Source: CAZJLP01 sp964546955
GTDB taxonomy: Bacteria; Verrucomicrobiota; Verrucomicrobiia; Opitutales; Opitutaceae
Direction of reading: 5' to 3'
NCBI GenBank assembly: GCA_964546955.1
Contig: CAZJLP010000066.1
Coordinates: 1 to 28,109 of the forward strand
Length of the DNA stretch: 28,109 nt
Below, one piece after another: positions 7,928-15,008 of the stretch. The notes under the pieces are model-generated. The model saw nothing but the letters and a program-made list of their open reading frames with translations, had not been told where the DNA came from and did no database searches. Positions within the stretch are counted from its first letter, which is position 1; the number at the start of each line of letters is the position of its first letter. A program made the translations under genes and the position numbers.

Positions 7928-9286
7928 ATGTCTCCCGCTGACCAACCCGACCTGTTCGCCGAAGCCGCCGCCTTGCCTGCGGATAAATCCCCTGCGGTGT
8001 CGGTCAAACGCGGGCCGGTGCATCAGCCGCTCGCCGCGCGGATGCGGCCGCAGTCATTGGCCGAAATGGTGGGACAAGAACACCTCACTGCCAAGGGGGC
8101 CTTGTTGCCGCGCCTGATTGCCAGCAATCGCTTCGGCAGCCTGATTTTCTACGGACCCCCGGGTTGCGGGAAAACGAGTTTTGCCGAGGTGATCGCGCGC
8201 GAGACCAAAAGCCGGTTTGTTCGCGTGAACGCGGTGATGTCGAACGTGGCCGAACTGCGCGACATTCTTTCCGTCGCGCGCAAGCTACCGGACACCCCGA
8301 CGCTGCTTTTCATCGACGAGCTGCATCGTTTCAACAAGTCCCAGCAGGACCTTCTCCTGCCGGATGTGGAGGAGGGTCATATTCGTTTGATCGGCGCGAC
8401 CACCCGCAATCCGGGTTTTTACGTCAACCCCCCGCTGCTGAGCCGCAGCCATCTTTTCCGCTTGGAACCTCTTTCCACGGCCGCCGTCGCGAGCGTGCTC
8501 CGGAGGGCCCTCACCGATGTGGAGCGCGGACTCGGCTCGCGCAAATGCCGGGCGGAAGACGCGGTGCTCGCCGATCTCGCGGTCCTCTGCGACGGCGATC
8601 TGCGCCGCGCTTTGAATGCACTGGAGGTGATCGTGCTCAGTCTGCCTGAAGGGGCCGAAGTCACCTCAAAAGAGCTCGAAGTTTTCGCCCGCGAACGCCG
8701 AGTGCGCTATGATGCGGACGAGGACGAACATTACGACACGATCTCCGTGTTCATCAAGAGCTGCCGGGGAGGCGATCCCGACGCGGCCATGTACTGGCTC
8801 GCGAAGATGCTCGTCGGCGGTGAAGACCCCCGGTTCATTGCGCGCCGGCTGGTGATTCTCGCTTCGGAAGACATTGGCCTCGCCGACCCGCTCGCGCTCC
8901 CCCTGGCTGTCGCTGCTCACCACGCCTGCGATTTTGTGGGACTGCCCGAAGCGGAGCTTACGCTCGCGCACGCCACGCTCTACATCGCCCTGGCGCCGAA
9001 AAGCAACTCCGCGACCATGGCGATCGCTGCCGCGAAATCCGCCCTTTCCTCCCAGCCCGTTCAGCCCGTTCCTCTCCCTTTCCGGGACAAAGGCGGCCAA
9101 GCCAGCAAACGCATGGGCCACGGAAAAGGCTACGAATACTCGCACGATTTCCCCGAAGGTATTTCCGGCCAGGACTACCTCGAAAAACCCCTCGCGCTGT
9201 ACAGCCCCGGTTCCAACGGACACGAAGCCAAAATCGCTGAACGACTCTCCCGCTGGCGCCAACTCAAAGCCAACCTTCGAAGGTAG
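7928..9286 (+). CDS. rarA: Replication-associated recombination protein A (AAA+ ATPase, RarA/MgsA)
   Basis: AAA+ ATPase of the clamp-loader-like RarA/MgsA/WRNIP1 family, which acts at stalled replication forks; 452 residues, the usual length. The Walker A is GPPGCGKT (76-83), the Walker B LLFIDELHRFNKSQQD (126-141), and a sensor-type LIGATTRNPGFYVNPPLLSR block follows. The typical C-terminal half is present: EDIGLADP, LAHATLYIALAPKSNS, and a final GYEYSHDFPEGISGQDYLEKPL segment that is diagnostic for the family. Residues 1-37 hold QPDLFAEAA, which resembles the N-terminal QxDLF element with which RarA homologues may bind SSB or the clamp. ATG 7928 is chosen because this element directly follows it. 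A GC-rich hairpin begins immediately after the stop. Confidence 0.96.
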   Translation: MSPADQPDLFAEAAALPADKSPAVSVKRGPVHQPLAARMRPQSLAEMVGQEHLTAKGALLPRLIASNRFGSLIFYGPPGCGKTSFAEVIARETKSRFVRVNAVMSNVAELRDILSVARKLPDTPTLLFIDELHRFNKSQQDLLLPDVEEGHIRLIGATTRNPGFYVNPPLLSRSHLFRLEPLSTAAVASVLRRALTDVERGLGSRKCRAEDAVLADLAVLCDGDLRRALNALEVIVLSLPEGAEVTSKELEVFARERRVRYDADEDEHYDTISVFIKSCRGGDPDAAMYWLAKMLVGGEDPRFIARRLVILASEDIGLADPLALPLAVAAHHACDFVGLPEAELTLAHATLYIALAPKSNSATMAIAAAKSALSSQPVQPVPLPFRDKGGQASKRMGHGKGYEYSHDFPEGISGQDYLEKPLALYSPGSNGHEAKIAERLSRWRQLKANLRR

Positions 9287-9308
9287 GGCGCATTATCCTT
9301 AATGCGCC
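9287..9308 (+). terminator. Hairpin directly after rarA stop (possible terminator, repeat-family member)
   Basis: GGCGCATT (9287-9294) and AATGCGCC (9301-9308) form a perfect 8-bp stem with the 6-nt loop ATCCTT. No T-run follows; the next bases are GTCGTC. The hairpin at 17600-17621 has the same stem and loop lengths, an RTCCYY-type loop and the same GTCGTC flank, so this may be a repeat and not a simple terminator. Confidence 0.55.
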
Positions 9309-9589
9309 GTCGTCAGTATCGCTTTGGTCAACGGTCATCACCGAGCCGCGCACCGTGCGCTCAGCACACCCTTGGGGTGTGTTGCAGAAACCAATTCCGA
9401 ACCTCCCGGCTCTTACCAATAAGCATTAAGCGATAAGCAATCAGCATTAAGCAATGGCTCGACGTAGGCCTCCCCCAGCCATTCGCGTCCATTCGCGGTT
9501 AACAAGAGTTCGAGATCGTAACCCCGGTTTTACCGCCCGTTTACGCAATGTCTCTTGCGCCCACCCCCTTATCACGTATGGCTTTAAGT
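9309..9589. other. Intergenic stretch between rarA and the exported-protein gene; short repeats only
   Basis: No gene is seen. The stretch holds an ACACCCttggGGTGTG small hairpin (9366-9381), an imperfect AAGCATTAAGC / GATAAGCAATCAGCATTAAGC tract (9420-9453), and one copy of a 21-bp dispersed repeat (9482-9502). No convincing -35/-10 pair could be picked for the following gene. Confidence 0.6.
9482..9502 (+). repeat. 21-bp dispersed repeat (TTCGCGTCCATTCGCGGTTA type), copy 1
   Basis: The same 21 bases occur exactly at 12684-12704, upstream of ftsY. A 21-base identity is not expected by chance in 28 kb. Both copies lie upstream of a gene on the plus strand. Confidence 0.8.
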
Positions 9590-10126
9590 ATGAAACTCAA
9601 CGCCGCGCTCGCGAAGTCGTTGTTGATGGCCGCCTCGATCGGGATGGTTGTCCCCCTGTATTCGCAGACCCCCGCGCAAAAAGCTGCGCAAGAAAAAGCG
9701 AAGCAACCGGCAAAACCAGCTCCCGGGAAAGCGGCGCGGCCGCCGGAAAAAGACGCCGAGCCCGAACCGCAGATCAACGGGATCGCCGTCCCGCGCGAAA
9801 AAGGCGGTTTCCTCGGTATCTCCGTCGAGAATTCAAATTTCAAAGTCCGCTTTTACGACGATAAGAAGAAGCCGATCGCGGCAGACGTCGCTCGCGCTTC
9901 GCTTCGCTGGACGTCGACGAAACGCAAAGGCGACGAGTATATGGTTCTCACGCCATCGGAGGACGGTAAATCACTCACTTCCGATCGGGTGGTTCCCGCG
10001 CCTTACAGTTTCCGACTTTTCCTGCGACTCCTTCAGGCCGACGAGTCGCTGCCTCCAGAGGTTTATACGATCGTAATGAGCCCTGAAGTCTTGGAGGTCC
10101 GCGAGCCTGCAGCCGGGACCCCTTGA
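9590..10126 (+). CDS. Exported protein of unknown function
   Basis: 178 residues from ATG 9590 (in-frame ATGs at 9578 and 9548 are alternatives). The N-terminus MKLNAALAKSLLMAASIG, with a hydrophobic core and VVPLYSQTP, looks like a Sec signal peptide cut near YSQ-T. A low-complexity Lys/Ala/Pro linker (about 25-60) follows, then a ~115-residue domain from INGIAVPREKGGFLGISVEN to VYTIVMSPEVLEV with alternating hydrophobic residues, suggesting a beta-rich fold. I do not recognise the family. The KxRFYDDKKKPI and RLFLRLLQADES segments could be searched. Chosen start: the residues before 9590 are not signal-like. The gene precedes ribBX by 114 nt but shows no functional link to it. Confidence 0.75.
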   Translation: MKLNAALAKSLLMAASIGMVVPLYSQTPAQKAAQEKAKQPAKPAPGKAARPPEKDAEPEPQINGIAVPREKGGFLGISVENSNFKVRFYDDKKKPIAADVARASLRWTSTKRKGDEYMVLTPSEDGKSLTSDRVVPAPYSFRLFLRLLQADESLPPEVYTIVMSPEVLEVREPAAGTP

Positions 10127-10240
10127 GGCGTTTCTCTCCGGATAGTCGGTAGCCAACTTAGACCGCGCGCGTTGCGACGCGCTGACCGCTGGCCGCTTCG
10201 TTGACAGAAGCCTCCCGCCCTCCGACGATTGCCGCCTCCT

Positions 10241-11341
10241 ATGCCAGCAGACGCACGAGCGCCCTTCGATTCCGTCGACGCCGCGATTCAAGATATCGCC
10301 GATGGTAAACTTGTGATCGTGACGGACGATGCCGATCGCGAAAATGAAGGCGACCTCATCATGGCGGCGTCGAAAGCGACTCCCCAGACGGTGAATATGA
10401 TGATCCGCTACTGCAGCGGCATCATCTGTGTGCCAACGGTGGAGCATCAGCTGAAACACCTCGGGCTCGGCCCCATGGTCTCGCATAACCGGGAGTCGCA
10501 CCGTACGGATTTCACCGTCAGCGTCGATGCGGCCGACGGCATAACCACCGGCATCAGCGCTTACGACCGCACCCAGACGATACTCTTGCTCGCCAATCCC
10601 GAGACCCGTCCGGAGCAACTCGTACAGCCAGGACATGTTTTCCCCCTTCGCGCCCGTCCAGGCGGCGTGCTCGAGCGAGCGGGTCATACGGAGGCCGCCG
10701 TCGACTTGGCTATCCTCGCCGGGCTGCATCCGAGTGGCGTGCTTTGCGAACTTGTCAATGACGACGGCACGGTCCAGCGCATGTCCGAACTCCTGGAATT
10801 CAAAAAGAAATTCGGTCTTCGCATGATTTCGATCGAGCAACTGATCGAGTATCGTGCCAAACGGGACCACCTCATCGAGGAAGTGTGCACGCAGCCCTTT
10901 CCCTCCGAGTTCGGCAATTTCACCGCGCGTGTCTTTCGCAGCAGTCTCGATGGACGGCATCACATCGCTTTGACGATGGGACAACTCAATCCCGATCCCA
11001 CCCTCGTCCGCGTGCACAGCGAAAACCTTCTCAGCGACGTGTTTCGCGGCAAGGGGATGGCAAGTTTTTCGGTTCTCACCAAATCGCTCGAGGCCGTCGC
11101 TAAAGCCGGTCGCGGCGTGGTTCTCTACATGGAGCCGCAAAGCCCGGGCGAACTCCTCTGCCGCCGTCTCAGCGCCAAAGGGGAGGAAGTGTCGCCCATG
11201 AGCTTCCGCGACTACGGCATCGGCGCCCAAATCTTGGTGGCCCTCGGCCTGCGCCAGATCCGCCTTCTCTCCAACAGCACCCGCAAAGTGGTGGGCCTCG
11301 ACGGCTACAATCTGGAAATCGTCGAACAAGTCCCCTTGTGA
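10241..11341 (+). CDS. ribB: 3,4-dihydroxy-2-butanone 4-phosphate synthase with degenerate GTP cyclohydrolase II domain (RibBX type)
   Basis: Riboflavin pathway enzyme that turns ribulose 5-phosphate into the four-carbon unit used by RibH; 366 residues. The N-terminal DHBP synthase domain (~10-205) is complete: DDADRENEGDLIMAA (29-43), HRTDFTVSVDAADGITTGIS (87-106) and the RAGHTEAAVDLA block (146-157). The C-terminal half (~220-366) is RibA-like (VRVHSENLLSDVF, RDYGIGAQIL, NSTRKVVGLDGY) but lacks the three zinc cysteines of GTP cyclohydrolase II (SECxxxD is SENLLSD; the RCDCG loop is FRGKGMASFS), and the RQEGRGIGL loop is replaced by EPQSPGELL. So only the RibB activity is expected, as described for RibBX proteins, and a separate ribA should exist elsewhere. 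ATG 10241 fits the family start better than the upstream TTG. ribH follows after the repeat. Confidence 0.92.
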   Translation: MPADARAPFDSVDAAIQDIADGKLVIVTDDADRENEGDLIMAASKATPQTVNMMIRYCSGIICVPTVEHQLKHLGLGPMVSHNRESHRTDFTVSVDAADGITTGISAYDRTQTILLLANPETRPEQLVQPGHVFPLRARPGGVLERAGHTEAAVDLAILAGLHPSGVLCELVNDDGTVQRMSELLEFKKKFGLRMISIEQLIEYRAKRDHLIEEVCTQPFPSEFGNFTARVFRSSLDGRHHIALTMGQLNPDPTLVRVHSENLLSDVFRGKGMASFSVLTKSLEAVAKAGRGVVLYMEPQSPGELLCRRLSAKGEEVSPMSFRDYGIGAQILVALGLRQIRLLSNSTRKVVGLDGYNLEIVEQVPL

Positions 11342-11353
11342 ACGCCTCCTAGA

Positions 11354-11460
11354 GTAGGGCCGGATCGAGGTGGAACGCGATCTCCGAGCGCGTTGGTTTG
11401 GAGCCCGCGTCGCTCGTAAAAGTACGTCCAATAGCGCGCTCGGAGATCGCGCTCCACCTC
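11354..11460 (+). repeat. REP-like palindromic element, full copy B
   Basis: The left arm starts at 11367 (GAGGTGGAACGCGATCTCCG) and the right arm ends at 11460 (CGGAGATCGCGCTCCACCTC). Length (94 nt from 11367) and much of the centre (GGTTTGGAGCCCGCG, ACGTCCAA) are shared with copy A. GTAGGGCC (11354-11361) is matched by GGCCCTAC at 11491-11498, so an outer pairing encloses the whole element. It separates ribBX from ribH and could form a strong RNA structure in a shared transcript. Confidence 0.85.
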
Positions 11461-11647
11461 AGAAACGACGAGTGGCCCGCCCGGATGTCGGGCCCTACCG
11501 CGAAATCGTCTCACGCCGCCGCTTTTCACAGCTCCCTGAGCAATGAGGAATAAGAGATCAGCGCCAGCCGCCCCGCCGCCTTCCTTCTTGCCACAATCGC
11601 CGCCCCGCCTCCCAATGGCGGGCTTCCACGCACGTTCTCGCTCTTTC

Positions 11648-12121
11648 ATGAGTCTCTCCGCACCGCAGGCCCTCGCTATCAATGGCGCACCGTTCACGAT
11701 CGGTATCGCGGCGGCGCGTTTCAATCCCACGCTGGTCGACGGGCTGTTGCACCAGGTCTACGAGCACCTCCGCAATGCCGGGGTCAAAGAGAAGAATATT
11801 CAGATCGCTCGCGTTCCCGGTTCCAACGAGCTCCCTTCCGCTGTTCAGCTGCTCGGCGCCAAACACAAACCCGATGCCCTGGTCGCGCTGGGTGTCCTGA
11901 TCCGTGGCGATACGTTGCATTATGAACTGATCGCGGATTCCGCCACGCAGGGACTGCAGCGCGTGGCACTAGATTCCAAGACCCCGGTCATCAACGGTGT
12001 CGTGGTGGCCGAAAATCAGAAACAAGCCGAAGACCGTTGCCTTGGCAAAATCAACCGCGGCGCCGAGTTTGCTCGCGCCGCTCTGGAGATGGCAGACCTG
12101 AAGCGTCGTTTTTCAAAATGA
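11648..12121 (+). CDS. ribH: 6,7-dimethyl-8-ribityllumazine synthase
   Basis: Joins the RibB product with 5-amino-6-ribitylaminouracil, the penultimate step of riboflavin synthesis. 157 residues from ATG 11648, the usual length; the frame is open further upstream, but residues before it (Pro/Ser-rich) do not fit the family. Conserved elements are FTIGIAAARFN (substrate-binding N-terminal strand), RVPGSNELPSAVQLL, and ALGVLIRGDTLHYELIADSATQGLQRVAL, in which the His of GDTLHYE is the catalytic histidine, then TPVINGVVVAENQKQAEDR. The stop TGA overlaps the ATG of nusB in ATGA, the classical coupled ribH-nusB pair. No clear Shine-Dalgarno site is seen. Confidence 0.95.
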   Translation: MSLSAPQALAINGAPFTIGIAAARFNPTLVDGLLHQVYEHLRNAGVKEKNIQIARVPGSNELPSAVQLLGAKHKPDALVALGVLIRGDTLHYELIADSATQGLQRVALDSKTPVINGVVVAENQKQAEDRCLGKINRGAEFARAALEMADLKRRFSK

Positions 12122-12567
12122 GCAAAGCCCAATTTGCGCAACGTCGCGACGGCCGTGTGGCCGCCCTGCAATACCTCTTTGCCTGGAGCATCAACAATCC
12201 GGCGAATTTGTTGGAGGATCTGCGCACCTTCTTCGAAGGGCAGGAACAGGCTCGCGATCACTATTCCTTCGGCGAGGAACTCATTCATGGAGTCATTCAA
12301 CATGTGGCCGACATCGACGCCCGCATCCGCAGCCTCGCCCACAACTGGGAGTTCGAGCGTATCGCCAAGATCGATCTGGCCATCTTGCGGCTGGCGATGT
12401 TCGAGATGATCTACCGCAAAGATATCCCGCCCGTCGTCTCGATCAACGAAGCCATCGACCTGTCGAAGCAATTTTCCAATGCCGACGCGAAACGTTTCAT
12501 CAACGGCATCCTCGACCGCCTCAAAGACCAACTCGGCCGCGACGCCCGCAAAGCGACCGTGGAGTGA
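12118..12567 (+). CDS. nusB: Transcription antitermination factor NusB
   Basis: RNA-binding factor that, with NusE (S10), recognises boxA in rRNA leaders and protects rRNA transcription from termination. 149 residues, all helical, with RRDGRVAALQYLFAW (~9-23) at the start and the family hallmark block RIAKIDLAILRLAMFEMIYRKDIPPVVSINEAIDLSKQFSNADAKRFINGILD (split over ~81-133). ATG 12118 overlaps the ribH stop; an earlier in-frame start at 12037 would overlap ribH by 85 nt and does not fit the family. A likely target, a boxA (26783-26793), lies in the same window in front of the 16S gene. Confidence 0.96.
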   Translation: MSKAQFAQRRDGRVAALQYLFAWSINNPANLLEDLRTFFEGQEQARDHYSFGEELIHGVIQHVADIDARIRSLAHNWEFERIAKIDLAILRLAMFEMIYRKDIPPVVSINEAIDLSKQFSNADAKRFINGILDRLKDQLGRDARKATVE

Positions 12568-12683
12568 TCGCCTTCGTTGGTAGGCCCTGATTGGCCACGT
12601 TCAGACTCAAGCGCTCTGTGCACTCCGGCTCGTCATCCGTGTTTTCCGTGTCACGACCCGAATTCGATCCGAATTCGCGTCCG

Positions 12684-12704
12684 TTCGCGTCCATTCGCGG
12701 TTAA
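12684..12704 (+). repeat. 21-bp dispersed repeat, copy 2
   Basis: Identical to 9482-9502. It ends 17 nt before the ftsY start codon. A further GAATTCGCGTCCGTTCGCGT stretch just before it (12671-12690) repeats the same unit imperfectly. It could influence ftsY expression, or simply be a mobile repeat. Confidence 0.8.
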
Positions 12705-12721
12705 AATCCTTCGCTTTAGCG

Positions 12722-13651
12722 ATGCTGAGCTTCTTCAAAAAATTCAAAGATGGTTTCAACAAGACGGTCTCCGCGATCGTCGAGAAAACCGGCGCGCTCT
12801 TTGGACAGAAACCGATCGACGCCTCCTCGCTCGAAACGCTCGAAGAAGCGCTTTTCTCCGCCGACTTCGGCGTCGAGACGACCGAGGAGATCCTCGAAGA
12901 AATCAAGACGGCCTACAAAAGGGATAAATCCCTGCGCGGGCAGCAAGCCGCCGCCATCGGCGCGGCTGTTCTCAAACGCGTGCTGCAAGGTTCGGAAGGC
13001 CAATTGGAACCCGGTAAAACCGCCGATGGGAATCCCAACGTCATTGCGATGATCGGTGTCAATGGCTCCGGCAAAACCACGACCTCCGCCAAACTCGCCT
13101 GGAAGCTGAAAGAAGACGGCAAGACTGTCATGCTGGCTGCCTGCGACACCTTTCGCGCCGCCGCCGTCGAGCAACTCAAGACTTGGGCGGATCGATTGAA
13201 ATTGGAGATCATCGCCAGCCACACGGGAGCCGATGCCGCTGCGGTTGCTTTTGACGCTTGGCAGGCGGCCAAGTCGCGCGGCCGCGATTTTCTCATCGTC
13301 GACACGGCCGGCCGCCTCCACACAAAAAGTAATCTCATGGAGGAGTTGGCGAAAATCCGCCGAGTTCTCCAAAAAAACGACGCCACCGCCCCTCAGCATC
13401 GCTGGCTCGTCGTCGACGGCAGCCTGGGCTCCAATTCTATCGAGCAGGCCAAGGTATTCCACCAAAGCTTCGGCCTCACCGGTCTGGTGGTCACCAAACT
13501 CGACGGCACCAGCCGCGGCGGAGCCCTCGTCGGCATCTATCGTCAGCTGAAATTGCCCATCTACTTCCTCGGTCTCGGCGAACAGGCCGAAGACCTGCAG
13601 CCCTTTAGCGTGGATAACTACGTCAAAGCCCTCTTCGGCCTGGAAGGCTAA
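12722..13651 (+). CDS. ftsY: Signal recognition particle receptor FtsY
   Basis: SRP-type GTPase receptor that docks ribosome-nascent chain complexes at the membrane. 309 residues; this is the NG core with only a short N-terminal amphipathic helix (MLSFFKKFKDGFNK) instead of a long acidic A domain. GTPase motifs: G1 GVNGSGKTTT (112-121), DTFRAAAVEQL (142-152), G3 DTAGRLHTKSNLM (194-206), G4 TKLDGTSRGG (258-267). ALxxADFGVETTEEI at 43-57 is the typical N domain. Oddity: the usual DATTGQNA motif reads DGSLGSNS (232-239), so the conserved TGQ is replaced. It follows nusB by 154 nt and is convergent with the dehydratase gene. Confidence 0.95.
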   Translation: MLSFFKKFKDGFNKTVSAIVEKTGALFGQKPIDASSLETLEEALFSADFGVETTEEILEEIKTAYKRDKSLRGQQAAAIGAAVLKRVLQGSEGQLEPGKTADGNPNVIAMIGVNGSGKTTTSAKLAWKLKEDGKTVMLAACDTFRAAAVEQLKTWADRLKLEIIASHTGADAAAVAFDAWQAAKSRGRDFLIVDTAGRLHTKSNLMEELAKIRRVLQKNDATAPQHRWLVVDGSLGSNSIEQAKVFHQSFGLTGLVVTKLDGTSRGGALVGIYRQLKLPIYFLGLGEQAEDLQPFSVDNYVKALFGLEG

Positions 13652-13687
13652 CAGAAGGGGTGGGGCGGGGCCTCCTTGACATGCTCG

Positions 13688-14698
13688 CTACTCGCTACTG
13701 CTCGGCGCCATCTCCCGCGCCGCTCTCGCTCGCCGCACCGCCCGCGCATGCGTGCTCGCATCCACGTTCGCGCCGCTCAGCACGATACCGACCTTCTTTC
13801 CGTTAAGTTCCGGTAGTCGCCCCGCGAGGAGGGCGGCCAGGGCCACGGCACCCGCTCCTTCGACGGTTACGTCCTCCCACTCTTCGAGCGCGAGCATTGC
13901 AGTCACGATTTCATCTTCGGACACGGTTACGACACGATCCACCCACCGCTGCGCTGCCGCCAGGGTCAAGCCGCCGGTGCACTTTACCGCCAATCCGTCG
14001 GCGATCGTCGCCAGCGTCGGTGTGGCGACAACACGCCCCGCCGCCAATCCTGCCGCTAGGCTCGCTGCATGCGCCGGCTCGACACCGATCACTCGCAGCG
14101 ATGGTTTCAATGCTTTCACTGCCGCGGCCACTCCCGCGAGCAATCCGCCACCCCCCACCGGCAGCACCACGGCGTCCACCTCTGGGAATGCATACAACAT
14201 TTCGAGGCCGACCGTTCCCTGTCCCGCGATCACGGCCGCATCGTCAAAGGGGTGCACATACGTGAGCCCGTGTTCGTCGCAGAGTGCTCGTGCGTGTTTC
14301 TCCGCTTCGTCGAACGTGTCGCCGTGGAGCACGACCTTTGCTCCCAACGTATGACAACGTCCCGCTTTAACCCTCGGCGCGTTTTTGGGCATGACCACCG
14401 TCACCGGCGCGCCCAGTTCCCGTCCGTGCCAGGCAAGCCCGAGCGCGTGATTCCCGGCGGAGGCTGCGATCACCCCGCGTTCGCGTACGGCGACAGGAAG
14501 TGACAACAGTGCATTGCGCGCCCCCCGCTCCTTGAAGCTGCCCGTGGCCTGCAGATAATCGTGTTTGGCGATGATCTCCATTCCGCAAACCGCGCTCAAT
14601 GGCGCGGAGACCGCGCACGGTGTGGCTCGCAAGCCGCTCGCGATGAGCGCATGCGCGTCGCGGACGTCTGAATAGTCGGGAACGAGGTGGCTTTTCAT
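13688..14698 (-). CDS. ilvA: PLP-dependent threonine dehydratase (short, no ACT domain)
   Basis: Fold-type II PLP enzyme that should deaminate L-threonine to 2-oxobutanoate, the first committed step to isoleucine. 336 residues: Schiff-base lysine in TGSFKERGA (K56), substrate loop ASAGNHALG (79-87), phosphate-binding PVGGGGLLAG (180-189), VEGAGAVALAALL, and the C-terminal SGANVD motif. It ends after the catalytic domain and lacks the ACT regulatory domains of classical IlvA, so by itself it looks TdcB- or serine-racemase-like. The context argues for biosynthesis: an Ile-rich leader peptide and an intrinsic terminator lie immediately upstream, with the T-run ending 2 nt before the ATG. No Shine-Dalgarno site is free; GGGG in the terminator's 3' arm is the only candidate. 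A catabolic or racemase role cannot be excluded by sequence alone. Confidence 0.85.
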   Translation of the reverse strand: MKSHLVPDYSDVRDAHALIASGLRATPCAVSAPLSAVCGMEIIAKHDYLQATGSFKERGARNALLSLPVAVRERGVIAASAGNHALGLAWHGRELGAPVTVVMPKNAPRVKAGRCHTLGAKVVLHGDTFDEAEKHARALCDEHGLTYVHPFDDAAVIAGQGTVGLEMLYAFPEVDAVVLPVGGGGLLAGVAAAVKALKPSLRVIGVEPAHAASLAAGLAAGRVVATPTLATIADGLAVKCTGGLTLAAAQRWVDRVVTVSEDEIVTAMLALEEWEDVTVEGAGAVALAALLAGRLPELNGKKVGIVLSGANVDASTHARAVRRARAAREMAPSSSE

Positions 14699-14700
14699 GG

Positions 14701-14733
14701 AAATAAAAAGCCCCGGGCTTTTCGGCCCGGGGC
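14701..14733 (-). terminator. Intrinsic terminator / attenuator hairpin before the threonine dehydratase
   Basis: On the minus strand GCCCCGGGC (14733-14725), loop CGAAAA and GCCCGGGGC (14718-14710) make a perfect 9-bp GC stem, followed by TTTTTATTT (14709-14701). The ATG of the dehydratase is at 14698. A terminator placed between a leader peptide and its gene is the standard arrangement for transcription attenuation. The GGGG of the 3' arm might also act as ribosome binding site when freed. Confidence 0.85.
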
Positions 14734-14764
14734 AAAAGTGGAAGGGAGTTGCTTAGTCTGGAGT

Positions 14765-14821
14765 TTACGCAACGCATCCACGCCCGAGCCGGCGGCTGAT
14801 AATAATCATGCCGATAATCAT
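14765..14821 (-). CDS. Isoleucine-rich leader peptide (attenuation sensor)
   Basis: An 18-codon frame, ATG to TAA, reads MIIGMIIISRRLGRGCVA: five isoleucine codons (ATT/ATC) among the first eight. It ends 31 nt before the terminator stem. Codons for Arg-Leu-Gly contain GGCTCGGG (minus strand, 14790-14783), which can pair with CCCGGGCC of the terminator's 5' arm (14731-14724) as an antiterminator. The bases just before the ATG (CTCGGGCC, 14829-14822) could pair with the same GGCTCGGG when no ribosome stalls. A ribosome stalled on Ile codons would favour antitermination. The reading is direct; the mechanism is inferred by analogy to ilv leaders. No Shine-Dalgarno sequence is evident. Confidence 0.75.
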   Translation of the reverse strand: MIIGMIIISRRLGRGCVA

Positions 14822-14894
14822 GGCCCGAGCGTTGAACCCAAACGATGTCATTGCGAAGCCACTACGAAAACCTAAACGTGACTGTCTGGCAAGC

Positions 14895-14917
14895 CCGCAG
14901 CAGGAACTCTGCTGCGG
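14895..14917 (-). terminator. Hairpin between TonB receptor gene and the leader peptide
   Basis: CCGCAGCAG (14895-14903) and CTGCTGCGG (14909-14917) are a perfect 9-bp inverted repeat with a 5-nt loop. It lies downstream of the TonB receptor stop on the minus strand and might end that transcript, but no T-run follows. Confidence 0.45.
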
Positions 14918-15008
14918 ACCGCCCGGAAAAGACGTCTAAGTCGCCATCTGACAACAGTAAAACGTCAGAGAGCGTTCGTTCGACCCAAAACCCAACCAAG
15001 CGCCAGCG

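Noticed and set aside
9309..9589. Possible CRISPR array or tRNA in repeat-rich gaps
   Set aside because: Repeats are too few and irregularly spaced for CRISPR. No cloverleaf with a TTCRA loop was found in any intergenic region.
9971..11431. 486-codon reading frame on the minus strand opposite ribBX
   Set aside because: It lies antisense to a well recognised gene and runs through the palindromic repeat. Its product is rich in His/Arg/Asp without motifs, as expected for a shadow frame in GC-rich DNA.
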